Positions 49,734 to 62,544 of a DNA stretch of 64,000 nt are shown piece after piece (position 1 is the stretch's first letter; each line of letters begins with the position of its first letter). The position numbers and the translations under genes were made by a program. Where the stretch lies: NCBI GenBank assembly GCA_003640385.1, contig RCAB01000092.1, positions 62,001 to 126,000 on the forward strand, in the 5' to 3' direction. The notes under the pieces were generated by a model that saw only the letters and a list, made by a program, of their open reading frames with translations, made no database searches and was not told the DNA's origin. Source of the stretch: Setaria digitata. Lineage: Eukaryota > Nematoda > Chromadorea > Rhabditida > Setariidae.

Positions 49734-52129
49734 AGAATATGGCGAGGAAAGCACCTGAAGCAGGTGAAATAAATCATTCACTTGGATCGAACATAAAAGA
49801 TATCTTAATTCAAACAAGTGCAAACGCAAAAATAAAAACTAAAGAACAAGATCGAGAGCATTTCACTGTGTTTTGTTGATTCTGTAATATAATCAATTTT
49901 TTTAAAAAACCAAGAACTGATTCTAATTCTTGTGTCCAACCAAACCGTGATAAGCAGCATATCATGCATTATTTTAATTATTAAGTGTTTTAGGTGGAAA
50001 TGATAAGGAGGAAAAACATGAAATTAATAGACACTAAATAGGACAGCGTTAAAGACAGTTGTTTCGGCGATTAGAAAGAAATAATGAGAATAGAGAACAG
50101 CAAATTTATGCTTTCTTGATTGTACTATATAAGTTCACATTCACCAATGAATCTAGGATCACTCTGTCGGTCGGTATAAAAGATAGTGAAATATGGCACA
50201 ATGTATTACGCCCCACTGAAGTTTCAGTGAAAAATCATTTACAATTAATAAGCACTTCCTCATATGCGTAAATTTCCATTAATTTCAAAATCTAACACCA
50301 TAAGTCACAGTGGAGGCCAGAAATATGTCAGCAGTACGAATGATTTACTTGACTTAAAAGAATGGCTACTAAAAAAAAGCATGAAACTTTTCTGTACAAA
50401 AAAAACGACAGTCTTTTAAATTTTTCTAAAACAAATTCAGCAAAAGAAAATAAGCAACTGAAGGAATAGTGCCTCGTTCATCTTTAGTGTCACTTCTTAA
50501 AGGATTACCGACTGAGCAGAAAGAGGAATAAGAATTTAGCATTACACTTGCACAAAATTAGGGACGACGTTTTGATTTGATACTTCCCTCACATATCACT
50601 TGACTTGTTAAATTCAACACATGAAAGGGAAAAAGTGCTCCATATGCAGAAAAATATATAAGCCGAATGTTAAGCATCATTTATTCACTTTCAGAAATTA
50701 CAACAAAACAATTCAAATAAAAAAAAGACTATTATCACCCGGCATTCTACCATAACTGTGCGGTACTCAATGCAATACAAGAACCTGAAATAAAGCTCCA
50801 TTCAATATTTTTGCCGAAGATATTCAAGAAGGTAAATTAATTCTTGCCATTTCCGGCGTCATATTGTAGGCAAAAGTGAACAGGCAGCTATAATTATGAT
50901 GATTATTAAATTTACTATTACTAGTAAAAGTAATCACAAAAACACAGAAATGATTAGTAGCGGTTTTAATGACCAGTAACGACAATATCCAAAAAAAAAA
51001 AGAAATCAAAACTGGATGGAAATCAAATCTACCTTGGTTACAGAGCTCTGCTTCTTTAAGAAAATTAAGCCTATATCACTGGATTAGAATGTGACATTAC
51101 ATGTTTAAGATTAGGATGTGAAACGGTAAACTTACAATATGTATATTTTACGACGAAATCGCCTGCTTGCTTATTAAATCCTCTCTTCCCAGCAGTGGAA
51201 CACGACAACTACACGAATATAATTCTCAGTCTTAACTTACTTCTTCTGAGCTGCATGATCTATCCCTGATTGTTGGATCATGAAAATTTCCTCACAACAC
51301 TCAAATGGTGATAATATCCTAAAAGCCGAACCCATTAGATCTCTGACTAAAACTTCAGAAAAGTCCTTTAATAAATAAAATTGAATAATGTTATTTTATG
51401 CAAAGCATCTCATGCAATTCAAACATATTTAGCAATTTTAGTTTCACAAGCACCATTGAGTATTATAACACTTCCTTTATTTCACGGAGGTCCTTACAGT
51501 TCGATCCACTTATAATTCGTAGTCATCTTTTCTTATGCTGATCTTATGACATGCTTGATAAATGTTGGATTCTCCGTAGTCCATAGGAAACATCCCCATA
51601 CGCATATAGTCATACCTCGGAGATTAACTGATGCAAAATGAATAACAATCGGGTGATTTAACTTATTCCATAAGAAGAAATCAGATTTTAACGAGCAGAA
51701 TTATGCAAAGATGAGATGTAGATTAAAAAGCAAAACCTGTAGCACATTATTTTGCAAGCAGCAGTAACAAAAGATTTTTTAAAACTTAACTGCAAGTAGT
51801 AGAAGTCAAAATCTACCGCACATCTGGATGAACAAAATTTGATCACAGAAGCTGTCTAGTTGTACTATACGAACAACTAGCTTTAATCCTTTGTTCAGAG
51901 ATTCCTCCATGCCACATGCCGCTAATAATTTTGCAGTGTTGTCGTTGTACAGCTAGAAATGACAGTTGCCTTAAAGTTGATGGTTCAAGTGGAACGAACG
52001 CTATACCGGTCGAACATATGAATGCGAACTGTGTTTTTGAACAAGCCTGTAGAAATCTTGTTTATTTAAATGGTAATTACCATAGTGCATCAAAGTATGA
52101 ACTAAAAAAAATTACATTTGAATGCCAGA
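49734..52129. other. Intergenic region upstream of pst-2
   Basis: AT-rich and mostly empty. It should include the pst-2 promoter. The only exon-like piece is the plus-strand stretch at 51937-52072. A minus-strand alternative last exon for the neighbouring gene (51610-51627) lies after a CATCAG acceptor. Confidence 0.45.
51937..52072 (+). other. Orphan cysteine-rich exon candidate
   Basis: Open plus-strand stretch between TTTTGCAG and an ATG/GTAATT donor, 45 codons plus one base, with six Cys: CCRCTARNDSCLK, then NANCVFEQACRN. The spacing looks like a small extracellular disulfide domain. No partner exons were found nearby on this strand. Confidence 0.25.
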
Positions 52130-54131
52130 TCATATGAGGGGCCTCATCTACAATAAAAAGAGTTTATACTGGAAAAAAAAAATAAATGCACAGAAATTTG
52201 ATTCTGAAAAAAAAAAGCAAGGCATGCTTTGTGTCAGTGAAAAGCTATTCAATCATGGAACGGTGTAACAAGTGAGGAAGAATAAACCGTTACCCCATAG
52301 AACCGTAGCTGAATATGCATGGGAAGACGATATTTACCCGCTGGTATTACACGATAAACTTTTCGTTCATCGTCAAATATGATATGGTAAAAGATGTGAT
52401 ATGAGTGACGGAAAATCTGCAAATGAAAAAATCCTCAATTTTCTGCACCTTTCTCATATAAAACTGAAATTAATTAACAGAAACTAATGAAGCGAGACAT
52501 CTTTCTTTTTTATATGTTCACATGACGCTCAACGTACTGCAAAACATCAATACAAAAAATGAAAATAAAAAATAAAAACAGTTTATTTATAACTTCTCCC
52601 CTTCCAACCTACCAAGTTCCTAACTCATTTTTCACTAGAATAAACTTTGACCCAAACTCCCTCATAATAGGATAATTCATGCTGACAACAAGAAGCTGCA
52701 GTACCACAGAACTAAGCATACAAAATAAATAAGGAACCTTTGCAATGCAAATACCCTCACTGACGTAGAAAGTAAGTGGTGATTCGACAGCTCCCATTCG
52801 ATGTACCGTCTGCCCATACGTTTCGCATATACCTCTCACTCGCAGTAGATTCAACTATAGTCAAATAAATACAGCTTTTTCTTCTAGTAGAACTTCAAAC
52901 AAAATTGGCTACAATTGAGAATTTATATAGTTATGAAGGCTTACAGATAATGTAAAGTGAAGTTACTATAAATTGCTACCAACAATTTTTACAGCAGATC
53001 AACTGAAAGTGAATTTACCAGCTAGCATGTAAGTTTGGTTCATACCCACTTCACGTCAACACAATTCAAAACAAATGACTAACATTAGCAGCAGTGTTTG
53101 ATGCTGGCGGATAGGTGCTCCAGGAATTACTTTCTCCATCAAAAACAACAATATCATGATTATCCAGAAGCTTGAACACCTTTCTTCTATCACCATCTAG
53201 AACAATCGGAAAACGACTACATCTTTCCTCATTTTCATCCGTACAGATCGTTTCATTGGTAATTGTAAATGTCATACTATCCTGAAACTTTGAGATCACA
53301 CTTTATAGAAATAAAACTAGATTAGCAGAAATTTCAGGAAACAAAAAAAGGAAAAGTAAAAAACCTCAAGAAGTGTTATTTTCCAAAATGGGATTGGTCC
53401 CATCACAACGCTTCTTTCATACATATACAGTTGTTTTCCACAACCTAGTACAACATTCTCGAAGAAAACCTTGTTCTCGAACTCATTTCCAGATACTTCA
53501 TCCAGGTTAAATACATCGCAAGCACCGCTATCCATGTATATCCGCAATATCGATATACGCGGTACATCACATTCCTACAACGAAGAATAATGTACTTGTC
53601 TTTCTCAACTTAGTGAATGCTTGAACAATATGATAACCAAGGTTTTGACCCTTTTCCGACGCTACGTAACAGTGAAATATTTTCATCTCTTTTTGATACT
53701 AAATATTTTATAACTCTTAAATTATAGCTGTTTCTTACTGTATAGTATATCGTTCTTTCACGGACCACGTATCTTTTCTTTCCCCTATTCACTATGAAGT
53801 TTTTTTTTTTTATTTAGCACTTTCCTCAACTCTTATGCCTCTTTTTTCTCTACGTAAAGTCCAAAGAGCTCGCCAGAATCAAACTTACAAATAATGCAAC
53901 AACAAGAGCGTAGATGAATGGCTCATTGGGTGACAAGGCATAAAAGGAATAGAAAAGCTGAATAAGCGGAAAATCGAACAATTTTGACCAAGAATTAGGA
54001 ATGAACGAATGTATAGACCAAATCTGGATGCGATCAGTACACCATGGTGAAATATATAGCTGATAGCCCCAAAAACCGATTTTCATGAGCCGGTAATTGC
54101 GTAGTTCAGGAGCAATCCCAAAAATACGCAT
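52130..54131 (-). CDS. Unrecognised protein, six exons
   Basis: Exons (high to low) 53889-54131, 53365-53574, 53084-53281, 52738-52854, 52294-52416 and a last 18-base exon, probably 52130-52147 (alternative 51610-51627). Every junction is phase 0 with good GT and AG, giving about 302 residues, so coding status is likely. The N-terminus has NYRLMKIGFWGYQLYISPWC and a hydrophobic run (PFIYALVVALF). The rest alternates short strands and turns, for example VPRISILRIYMDSGACDVF, VVLGCGKQLYMYERSVV, RKVFKLLDNHDIVVFDGESN and DDERKVYRVIPAGKYRLPMH, which recalls beta-propeller blades. I cannot name a family. The Met at 54131 follows TTAATTCAG by one base and an in-frame stop precedes it, so it could be a trans-spliced start, though upstream exons are not excluded. 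Confidence 0.65.
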
Positions 54132-54260
54132 TCTGAATTAAATACTTCTGATTGGGCACTTGTTTCCTGGATTATTAACCAACAGAGATCGTTAATAAAA
54201 ATAAGACATCATTAATATGTTAAAGTTTGAAAAACCCATCACAACATATCTCAGCAGTTT

Positions 54261-54294
54261 CTTTTTTAATAGTTAATGATAACTATTAAAAAAG
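54261..54294. repeat. Perfect hairpin, 15-bp stem, 4-base loop
   Basis: CTTTTTTAATAGTTA at 54261-54275 is exactly complementary to 54280-54294, with loop ATGA. Confidence 0.9.
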
Positions 54295-54337
54295 GATTGC
54301 CTTACGCAAAGTGACAACAAATTTTTACACTGTACCA

Positions 54338-54384
54338 TCTTCGATGTAGGTACAGCATTTGTCCTTTTACACCTACATCGAAGA
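54338..54384. repeat. Perfect inverted repeat, 14-bp arms
   Basis: TCTTCGATGTAGGT at 54338-54351 is exactly complementary to 54371-54384, with a 19-base spacer. Confidence 0.9.
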
Positions 54385-56179
54385 CATAACAAATCAATGA
54401 AAATTAAAATTCAAAATGAGAAATGATCCATGGTAAAGTAAACCTGCTGTTATAACAGCAATGATCACAAAGTCTATCCCTTGAAGCCTTCCACCTCTTT
54501 TCAACTGTGTGGAGCAGTTGAACAAATGCTGAAGCAGTAATCAATTTAAAAACCTGCTGGTAATGAAGCTAACGTTCAGCAAAGACGAGAACTGCTGGGT
54601 GAATAAACACTCCTCCAAACTGCTTAACATTTTTCTGTATCCATACAAACATGAGGCAAGCTGATCCAGAGATTTCAGCCACGACGTTTAAATAGATACA
54701 CATCACTATGATCAACAGTTAGTTTCTTAGTTCCAATCCAACTTATTAGTAATATTTCAATTACAGTCTGAAGAAAATGATGCATTACAGAAAACAATGG
54801 TGAGCAACTGTTACTTATAAGCACGAGTGGAACTAATGAGTATTCACTCATCTATTTTTGTAACCAAAACACGAATTTAGAGAGCTAATATTAGTTGTTG
54901 CACAACTCAGTGAACTCCTTCAATTGTTCAGAGTTGGTGATTTCATCTTAAAAAAAGAATATTCCATTAAGAGATAGCTTGCTTTCTAAAGAGCTGTAAA
55001 AATACATTTCATACACTGAATAAAATTGGCTTACGGCATTTATGTGGACCGCTCCCATAATATGAACCCTCTGAGTCTTCGAAATCGTACACTGTTTCAT
55101 TAACTTATTTTTTTCCTCGGACTTGACTGTGAAGAAGAAATATAACAAAATAGTGGAAGAGAAAGTGTTTGTTTTTAAATACCGAAACAATCCAAGTGAT
55201 TACTAACAGAGTCCATTAGAAATACAAGGCCAAAAAATTATTTATTTTCCTTCCCTGTGATTATTAATATTATTAAGAGACATCTGTATATTATCAGGAA
55301 TACTGCACAAACTACTCCCAGAAAATTCCATGGATGAACTAATTCATTAAATTAAAGACATTACAAATATTACTTACGTATTTTTTTTTCCAAAGAAAAA
55401 CGTTGACTTCTTTCGAAAAAAAAAAAAAAAAAATTGGAAGGATAAAGAAAATTCTGAGTGAAGCAGCTATAAGTGGATATGAGAGATGTCAAGGACATTA
55501 ATAAAACCAGTAAACACTTCAAATTATGTACAATAAAGCAAATTTAAATCATCACATAATACACAAAATAATAAGAATGCACGGTTTCCAAAAGAAAAGT
55601 TTTTAGTGATTTTCGTATTAAACAGAATCAAAGTTCCGATTCAATTCCTAGAAATAAATGTTTTTCATTCAGAAAATTTGGAACAGGAGCTAAGATTTGT
55701 TTACATCAAAAGCAGATTCATTAAAGGAAGATATTGTAAGTACTCATTCATCATTTCTCTATCACACACTTTTCAAAACTGAATCTTCAAGTAGTTGGTC
55801 CATTAATTTACTGCTTGACACCATTCGAAGAACAATTATTCAAATGCCTGCGAGCGGAAATTATCATTTAGAACTGACGCAATCATCCAGAAACTACCAT
55901 TGCTTTAATTTAGCAGCACATTCAGACGTGCTTCATCTTTTTCGCTGCAAACTGCTACACATATTGCAATGCATGCAATAACAAAATTTCGTGTTGGGGC
56001 TCCAAAACATTGTGAAATACAAGAAATCAATAAAAGAAAAGAATAAGCTAACAAACGAACCGTTTGCTGGATTTCATACGCAACTTTGAATAATGCATAT
56101 CATTCGAATATATATTGGGCGCTTCATCATGGTACGAGAAGAATAAATTCAGCATCTGAGAGTTTCCAGGCTATAACTT

Positions 56180-59100
56180 TCAATATAATATTGTTAAAGT
56201 TATGAAGCAGTAAAAGGAACAGTGAAGTGCAGCTACTTCTTGATGACGATTAAAATTTTTTGAAAGACTTGAAGGTGACAATGCTGGTAGTCTAACTTCC
56301 AAAAAAATATGACTTGAGAAAATACTGAAATTTGTATCGACTTCGATAAAATGGTACAATGGTAACAGCAAGGCGTGATTAATCGGCGAAAGCATAATAT
56401 GCACCGATTTAAGGAATCATTTAAACGATGAGTAGAACCAAAATCAAACTCGGGTTAAATCCTTCATCTACAACTGAACTATTCACAAAACAGAAAAAAA
56501 AATTTGAATACAAACCTTATAAAATGCTTGTCGTGGTGGATTACACGCACGCATGTTGTTTCCAGTATAAGCAATGCATTTTAATTGCCAATCACCCACC
56601 TCTTCATTCCACCAAACAAAGCGTTCAATGAGCTCTAAGAATTCCGCTGGTACATAGTTTTCTGTAGAAAAATAGAAGTGAAATTTAACCAGTAATCAAT
56701 TAGATAATACTGTGATACGAGGTGTGAAACATTGTTATGGAATTTAACGGAAAATAAATGAGTTCAGCACTGGAAAAAATGAAACAAATATGAAAGAGGA
56801 ACTAAATGCAACGCACCTAACGCCTTAAGGAACAACCGCAGAGAGTAGTATACAGCATTTACGTTAATTTTATAAGCAAAAAAGCATAATGTGGAGAAAA
56901 ACTTATGATGGCTCCCAAATCCAATCCTGAACGGATCCGCAGATATTTCAGCACCCCACAATTTACAATATGTAAGACCAGTTGAAAACGTAAATGTCCT
57001 ACCATATATTGATGCTTGGTAGCATGTCCCCGTATAAGGATGAGTGACTATTCCAATTCTGTTTGTCCCCTTCTTCTATTTAATTAAACGCCACTATAGA
57101 AGCTGCTTACCAATAATGAGCAGTTGTAGGAGTAATTCGCTACGAAGTTGACGAATACTATCTAAAAGGCCTTCCATCTCACGCTGGTGTTCCATTTGTA
57201 CATCAGCTAATTCATTTTTTGCAGTATTCAGCATAGTCCAAACCTTTCTCAGCTTCTTTGTTTTTCCATGTGCTTCTTCTGTCAAGGTACTATATTTTTC
57301 TTCTAAATCAATCCTGCAAATGTAACTGGATATCAACAAAGTAATTTGTTATAACAAAACCTTTTATTCGTATCACTAGCTATAGTAATATATTATGAAG
57401 TGTTTTTGCACGTAACATGCTGTGATCTATGTTTTAGAGAAAAATTTTCCGTTCTACCTTTAAAAGATTTTCCATGGATGGCTAGCAGTACCTCTATATG
57501 ACATACGAAGGATTTAATAACATCCTCAGAAAACTTTGAGAAGTCGCAAAAAGGAAAATTTTATGAAAAGAATGAAAAAAAAGTCGAAATTTCCCATTCT
57601 GCTTCAAAATGCTAACTGTTCTATCGAAACGAACCTCTCTTGATTTTTTTCTGCCAGTGCCTGTTTTAGCTGTGTCTCATTAACACGTCCACGTTCCAAC
57701 TCAGCATTACTTTGATCCAATAAGCGGGCTTGCTTCTCTGCCTTTTCAAGCATATTTTCACCGCCAACAATAAGCTTTTTCTCAATTTGTTTCAACTTAC
57801 TTATCAACAAATTGTGATCTCTACGGGCACGAGCTAATTCCTCCTAAATTAACAGTTAATACGAAATATTACTTAACATCTGAGACAGAATCGAAAATGT
57901 GTTCTGTATGTATTTCCATAGCTAAATATAGACTAGAACTAGAAATAACTTTTCGAATAAGTTTAAAGAAAGAATTAGAAATAGACGTAACTCCAACTAT
58001 TTGTAGAGCTTCATATAATGTGCAACATAAAACATATAATAATAAATATACTATAACTGTACCTCTTTAACATGAAGTTCTGAGGTCAGCGCTTCACGTT
58101 CTTCATCATCCAGCCCCTCTTCTTTTTGTAATTCATTTCTTCTAATTTCAATTGTCTTTTCTAGTTCCTCGATGCGATTGCTGTAACGATTTCGGGACTG
58201 TTTCTTGTTTTTTTGCTGATCCGATTCTTTCGTCTCTTCTCCACTTCCGCTTGATTCTTCTGCAACTATTTCTGAGCCCATATTAAAAAGAAGAAAATAG
58301 AAAAATCAGTACACTGGGGATTTCGTAGTTCAAAGAGAATTGGGTTATTTATAAAATGAAATGCAAATAAAACGCTTTAAGCGCATCTCCACAATCGGTC
58401 AAACCTTTTTCGAGTAAGTGCTTAAGGTGCTTAATTTCCATTTGGAATTTCCGTAATAAAGCATCTTTTGGATCCTCATTAATTCGTGCCACATTCTGAA
58501 TACTTTTTGCTCGATTTGCATATCTAAGAGTTGAAACTGTCTCGTCGTAATTATAGCAAGCAGGACCGATATTGGCAAACTGAAATAAAAAGGAAAAGTA
58601 TTCTTTTGAGAATATTGGTTCTAGAAATCCTAATAAAATAAACTCAAAATTCGAGTTCTTCAGATTAGAGCATCCTCTTATGTTAAGGTTAGAACTTTCA
58701 ATATTCTGATAGGCAATTTTATAAGAGATATATTAATAATTACTTACCATGACGGTCTTCGAATTACCACCTAAAGAATCTTGAAGTAATCGTGTAAGCT
58801 TAGAGTTTCTATATGGAATGTGAATAGTTTTCGAATCAACCAAGGCGCTAATGACATTACCAAGCGAAGAAAGGGATAAATTGATACGGGCTGCTTCCCT
58901 TAATCGATTTCCACTAGTACCACTTTTTGATTGCCTCTCACTGCCCTAAATTAAGTTAAAAATTAAGAAGAAAGATTTCCGATAATAACACTTATCTATC
59001 AGACGACTAATTTGGGAAATTTTTTACGAAAATCCATAATAGGTTGGCGTAAAAGTTCTCTTTCAAGAACGAAAATCAGTATGACTAAACAATCTTAGCA

Positions 59101-60883
59101 AAAACATACGGCTAAATCAACAAGCTGTAACTTTCCTTGCGTTATATGGCAGCGATCACCAATCTTCTCACTGCATTCAATCGTTACTGTAAACAACGCA
59201 TGAGAACGTGAACTATCTACGTTCATCTTTGTCGAACCTGTTGATCTACAATCAGGAGAAAATACATACTCTACATTTGATCAATAAAGTACAAGAAATT
59301 TTTGAAGATTTAAACCGCTCTTCGATACAGTGAAATTTGAACCAGTGTTATCAAATCTAATTTATTCCTTTTTGTTGCATAAAAAGATTATCTCCATTCC
59401 AAATCCTAGAAAATGCCTATTTATTCGAATAAAAATACCTGTAACTGTTCCCGAAATGCATGATTCGCTCCATATGATCTGCACCGGACACAGTTATGCT
59501 TGATAAATCTCTCACGTAAACACCAATATCTGGTCGTTCCTTAATATATGTTAGAATTTGAACCACGAATTCTAACAAGTAAATGAAAAAGATTTGAAAA
59601 AACAAAAATATTTCGATCTGCCAACTAATATACCGGCAGCATTAGGATATCAGACCATCGAATAAAATGACTATATATCGAAAAGGCATAGAAATTTCAA
59701 TACAAAAAATCATTTTTCACAGTTCTTTGTCACCAGCTCATGCAATTCGTAGATAAGAATGGAAAAAGCTCCCAAATTCAATTATATGTTCTAAATTAGG
59801 ATGATGAAAAACGAATGAAATAAGAGAAATCATTCTCTTATGCCCTGAGGAATATGTTATTCTCACCTTAATTTCAAGGCCATGCACCGAATTTTTAGCC
59901 AGCAAATCCCGGATCTCTTCGTTGTAAATTTCCAAATAGGAAACTCGAACAAGAAATGTTTTATCTTGCTGACATTTCGATATGTGGTCGAAAATATGAG
60001 CAAATGAATTCGGAATTATTCCGGGACAACTGTTAGTTCCCGACATTGTGAAGGTCTTCCCAGTGCCGGTTTGTCCATATGCAAGAATAGTGCCTAAATG
60101 AAATCTAAGAGAAACAAATAAGTAGAAAAGCTGAAACCGCTCCGAATTAATCTCCCTCCATATGTAAAATACTGGCTGGGGTTACCTGCATAACAGTTCC
60201 ATTTTTCAATGGAAAATATTTTACCAAGCACAATTCGACCGTGCCCCACAGTCATCTTCATCCTCAACAAAACTCTTTCGCGTTATAAGCTTTTATTGTT
60301 CTCACAACGAGCACAATTTTTTCAGGATGAAGTCCAGAGATCCGCTAACCGTTATATCCTTTCAACACATTGTCAACAATTTCTCTTGCGGCGATGTTGT
60401 AAACACTGAACTGATCACTCTCCTCCCCAAATACAGCATCAAACGTAAAAACACGAGCTGGTTCCTGAAAAGCATTTGCGAATCTTCTAATAAAAGACCA
60501 CCCGACGGGTGAATCGATAGCTGTCACTCACGTAAAGTGACTTATTCATAAGGAACCTTTTCAGCTATATTGCACATTAAAAAGAACACCAAGTTAAAAA
60601 TAAAAAACTCCATCACAGAGGTTTTCAAATGACTTGAAAGTTCGCGACCACAGTTAAGTGATTTCTTCTTGAATTAAACAGATTTAAAAATAAGCTTTAC
60701 AATATATTTCTACAGTCAGGGCTGACTAAATTGTACTTCGTCGTTATTTGGATTAATGATGGAGACAGAGTTGGTGGTGCTGTCTGTGGATACGATTTTT
60801 CGATAACCTTGTTCACATTCTGCATGGCTTAGAGGTCTGCAACGTACCATCACACGAACATTATCCAACCCCGTAACTTCCAT
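56180..60883 (-). CDS. klp-20: Kinesin-II motor subunit, KIF3A type
   Basis: Plus-end microtubule motor of heterotrimeric kinesin-2, which drives anterograde intraflagellar transport in cilia. Twelve exons (high to low): 60737-60883, 60350-60464, 59867-60093, 59439-59539, 59110-59245, 58748-58945, 58405-58579, 58063-58271, 57635-57843, 57111-57313, 56547-56661, and probably 56180-56324; about 659 residues. Motor domain: [11 protein letters not shown]-loop [10 protein letters not shown] near 92-101; [23 protein letters not shown] near 208; DLAGSERQ near 240; [20 protein letters not shown]. Then the charged neck/stalk hinge, a coiled coil ([20 protein letters not shown]), [12 protein letters not shown] and QHREMEGLL-type KIF3A signature, and [18 protein letters not shown]. 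After NNMR the C-terminus is ambiguous: splice at 56546 to the last exon, or read on ([10 protein letters not shown]) to a later donor as C. elegans KLP-20 would suggest. Confidence 0.95.
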
Positions 60884-62544
60884 TAGCCGTTAGCAAGTTC
60901 TGCAACTAAATACAGTGCGAGATCCCAAATTTTTAAGACGACTCATGTAATAAGACAGAATTTGAACATGAAGTTCCATATCTCTATATCTCTTCGCCCC
61001 GCAAATTTCGTGCAGTGCATCCCAAATCACGGCATATTACTAAACTTTCCCAATTTTCTTAAGATATATCCTGCCCAATATTTCTATCCACAATTTACTT
61101 CCATAATAAATAGGCTTCGAAAATGCTACAATAATATTGTTCACTCGGCTAAGCGACTCGAAAAAACTTGAACTAAGTAACCAACTCATGATTGCATAAA
61201 TCACAGAAAAATGGGAGCAATTTTTCCAAAACTTAGACTTCTAGTGCTTTATCGAAAGTCAACAATATAAATATTAATATTAACAGGCAATTATGATAAA
61301 CGGACATGCCCGTGAAAACAGACCGATTGACAAAAACATGATAGCTGCAAGGTTATACAAATGTAGTGGTTTAAGTAATAATCAGAAAAAGGGAAATATG
61401 TACAAAGCAAATAAAGAGCGGTGATATTATAAAATGAAAAACTTTTGTTCGGAACCATAAAGGTGAACTCTGAAGCATGAACTTTACAGCACAAACGCAT
61501 GCAAATAAAAATCCTTTCTCATTGTTAACTGCTATACCACCTGCTTATTTCGCAGTATATTTAGAGGATAAACTTTTAAGAGCTAAGTAAAGAGTGCTGC
61601 AACTATGCATTTTTTGTAACAGGTTTAAACTACTTTCCCTACTTGCTTCTAACTGTTTAAAGGCAGTTAGAAGACACAGTCAGGGACACCGGAACTACCA
61701 ACCTGCAGAATTCTTAGAGCCGGAATGAAATCAGAAAATGAATGCAATATAAGTCAAGCAGTTTTCTTAGTTGCAATTATTAAAACTAGATAAAAAAGAG
61801 TGCCATTGAGCGGAACAACAAATAGACAAAACTACGTAATTAGAGATCGAAGATAGAAATACAATTCCAAAAGTATAGGAATGAATAAAGCAGAGCACAC
61901 TTCTAGTGAGTTGTTTCTTTTTGACAATGAATTCTAGAGTTTATTTTCTTGTGAAAATTCTTACAGGAAGCCTATCTTTCCATAAACAAAGGAAAAGATA
62001 ATTTCATAATTTAAAACAAGAGAGTTTTTTAACATTATTTCTAAAAATTGATACAATCGATCCACAAGTGCTCAGATTTTCAGAAATCGGGGACCTTAAA
62101 CAAGGTAAACAGCACTATGAAAGGACACACCAGTGTTATGAAACTAGTTCAATAAAAATACCCACACTAATATCTGTCAGCGAGTTACCGTTGTTGAATC
62201 CGCATTGTAACTGACCGCATTGCTTACGAAATCGAGTAATCGGCGCGCATACTGCAAAAAAAAAAAAAAAAAAAAAAAAAAATGAAGTTTAATGTTTTAT
62301 TTATATTTTACACCATGCCAAAAGTGAAAAAAAAGCATCCAAAATGGAATCGAATGTGACAAATATATTCTTAAGCATAGGTAAAAATCCAATAAAATTT
62401 TTAAAAATCAAACTGGATGAAGTTGAAAAGACGTGTATGGATTGAATACTAATGCATTTACAAAAAATTTAGTTTATAAAATTATCTAATCAACTTTTCT
62501 GGAAACTTCCTAACACTCTGGATAATTTCCGACACTTAAAACAA
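60884..62544. other. Intergenic region between ppk-2 and klp-20
   Basis: Contains the klp-20 promoter and the ppk-2 3' UTR; no exon recognised. A 27-base A run at 62256-62282 on the plus strand is present. The 1.7-kb gap is long for an operon pair. Confidence 0.5.
62256..62282. repeat. Poly-A run, 27 bases
   Basis: Uninterrupted A run preceded by GCATACTGC. No retroposon body is recognisable beside it. Confidence 0.9.

Larger units (their letters stand above)
54132..56179. other. Region upstream of the unrecognised gene
   Basis: Contains two perfect hairpins (54261-54294 and 54338-54384) and one exon-like minus-strand piece at 55035-55126, between a TTCACAG acceptor and a GTAAGC donor (QCTISKTQRVHIMGAVHINA), which does not join in phase to the gene downstream. 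The rest is AT-rich with no clear coding signal. It also holds the 3' UTR of klp-20. Confidence 0.45.

Noticed and set aside
54574..54634. Possible minus-strand exon (NVKQFGGVFIHPAVLVFAE)
   Set aside because: Only 61 bases and out of phase with the gene downstream; could be chance.
55697..55981. Plus-strand 94-codon frame
   Set aside because: No motif, no splice context, composition like surrounding non-coding DNA.
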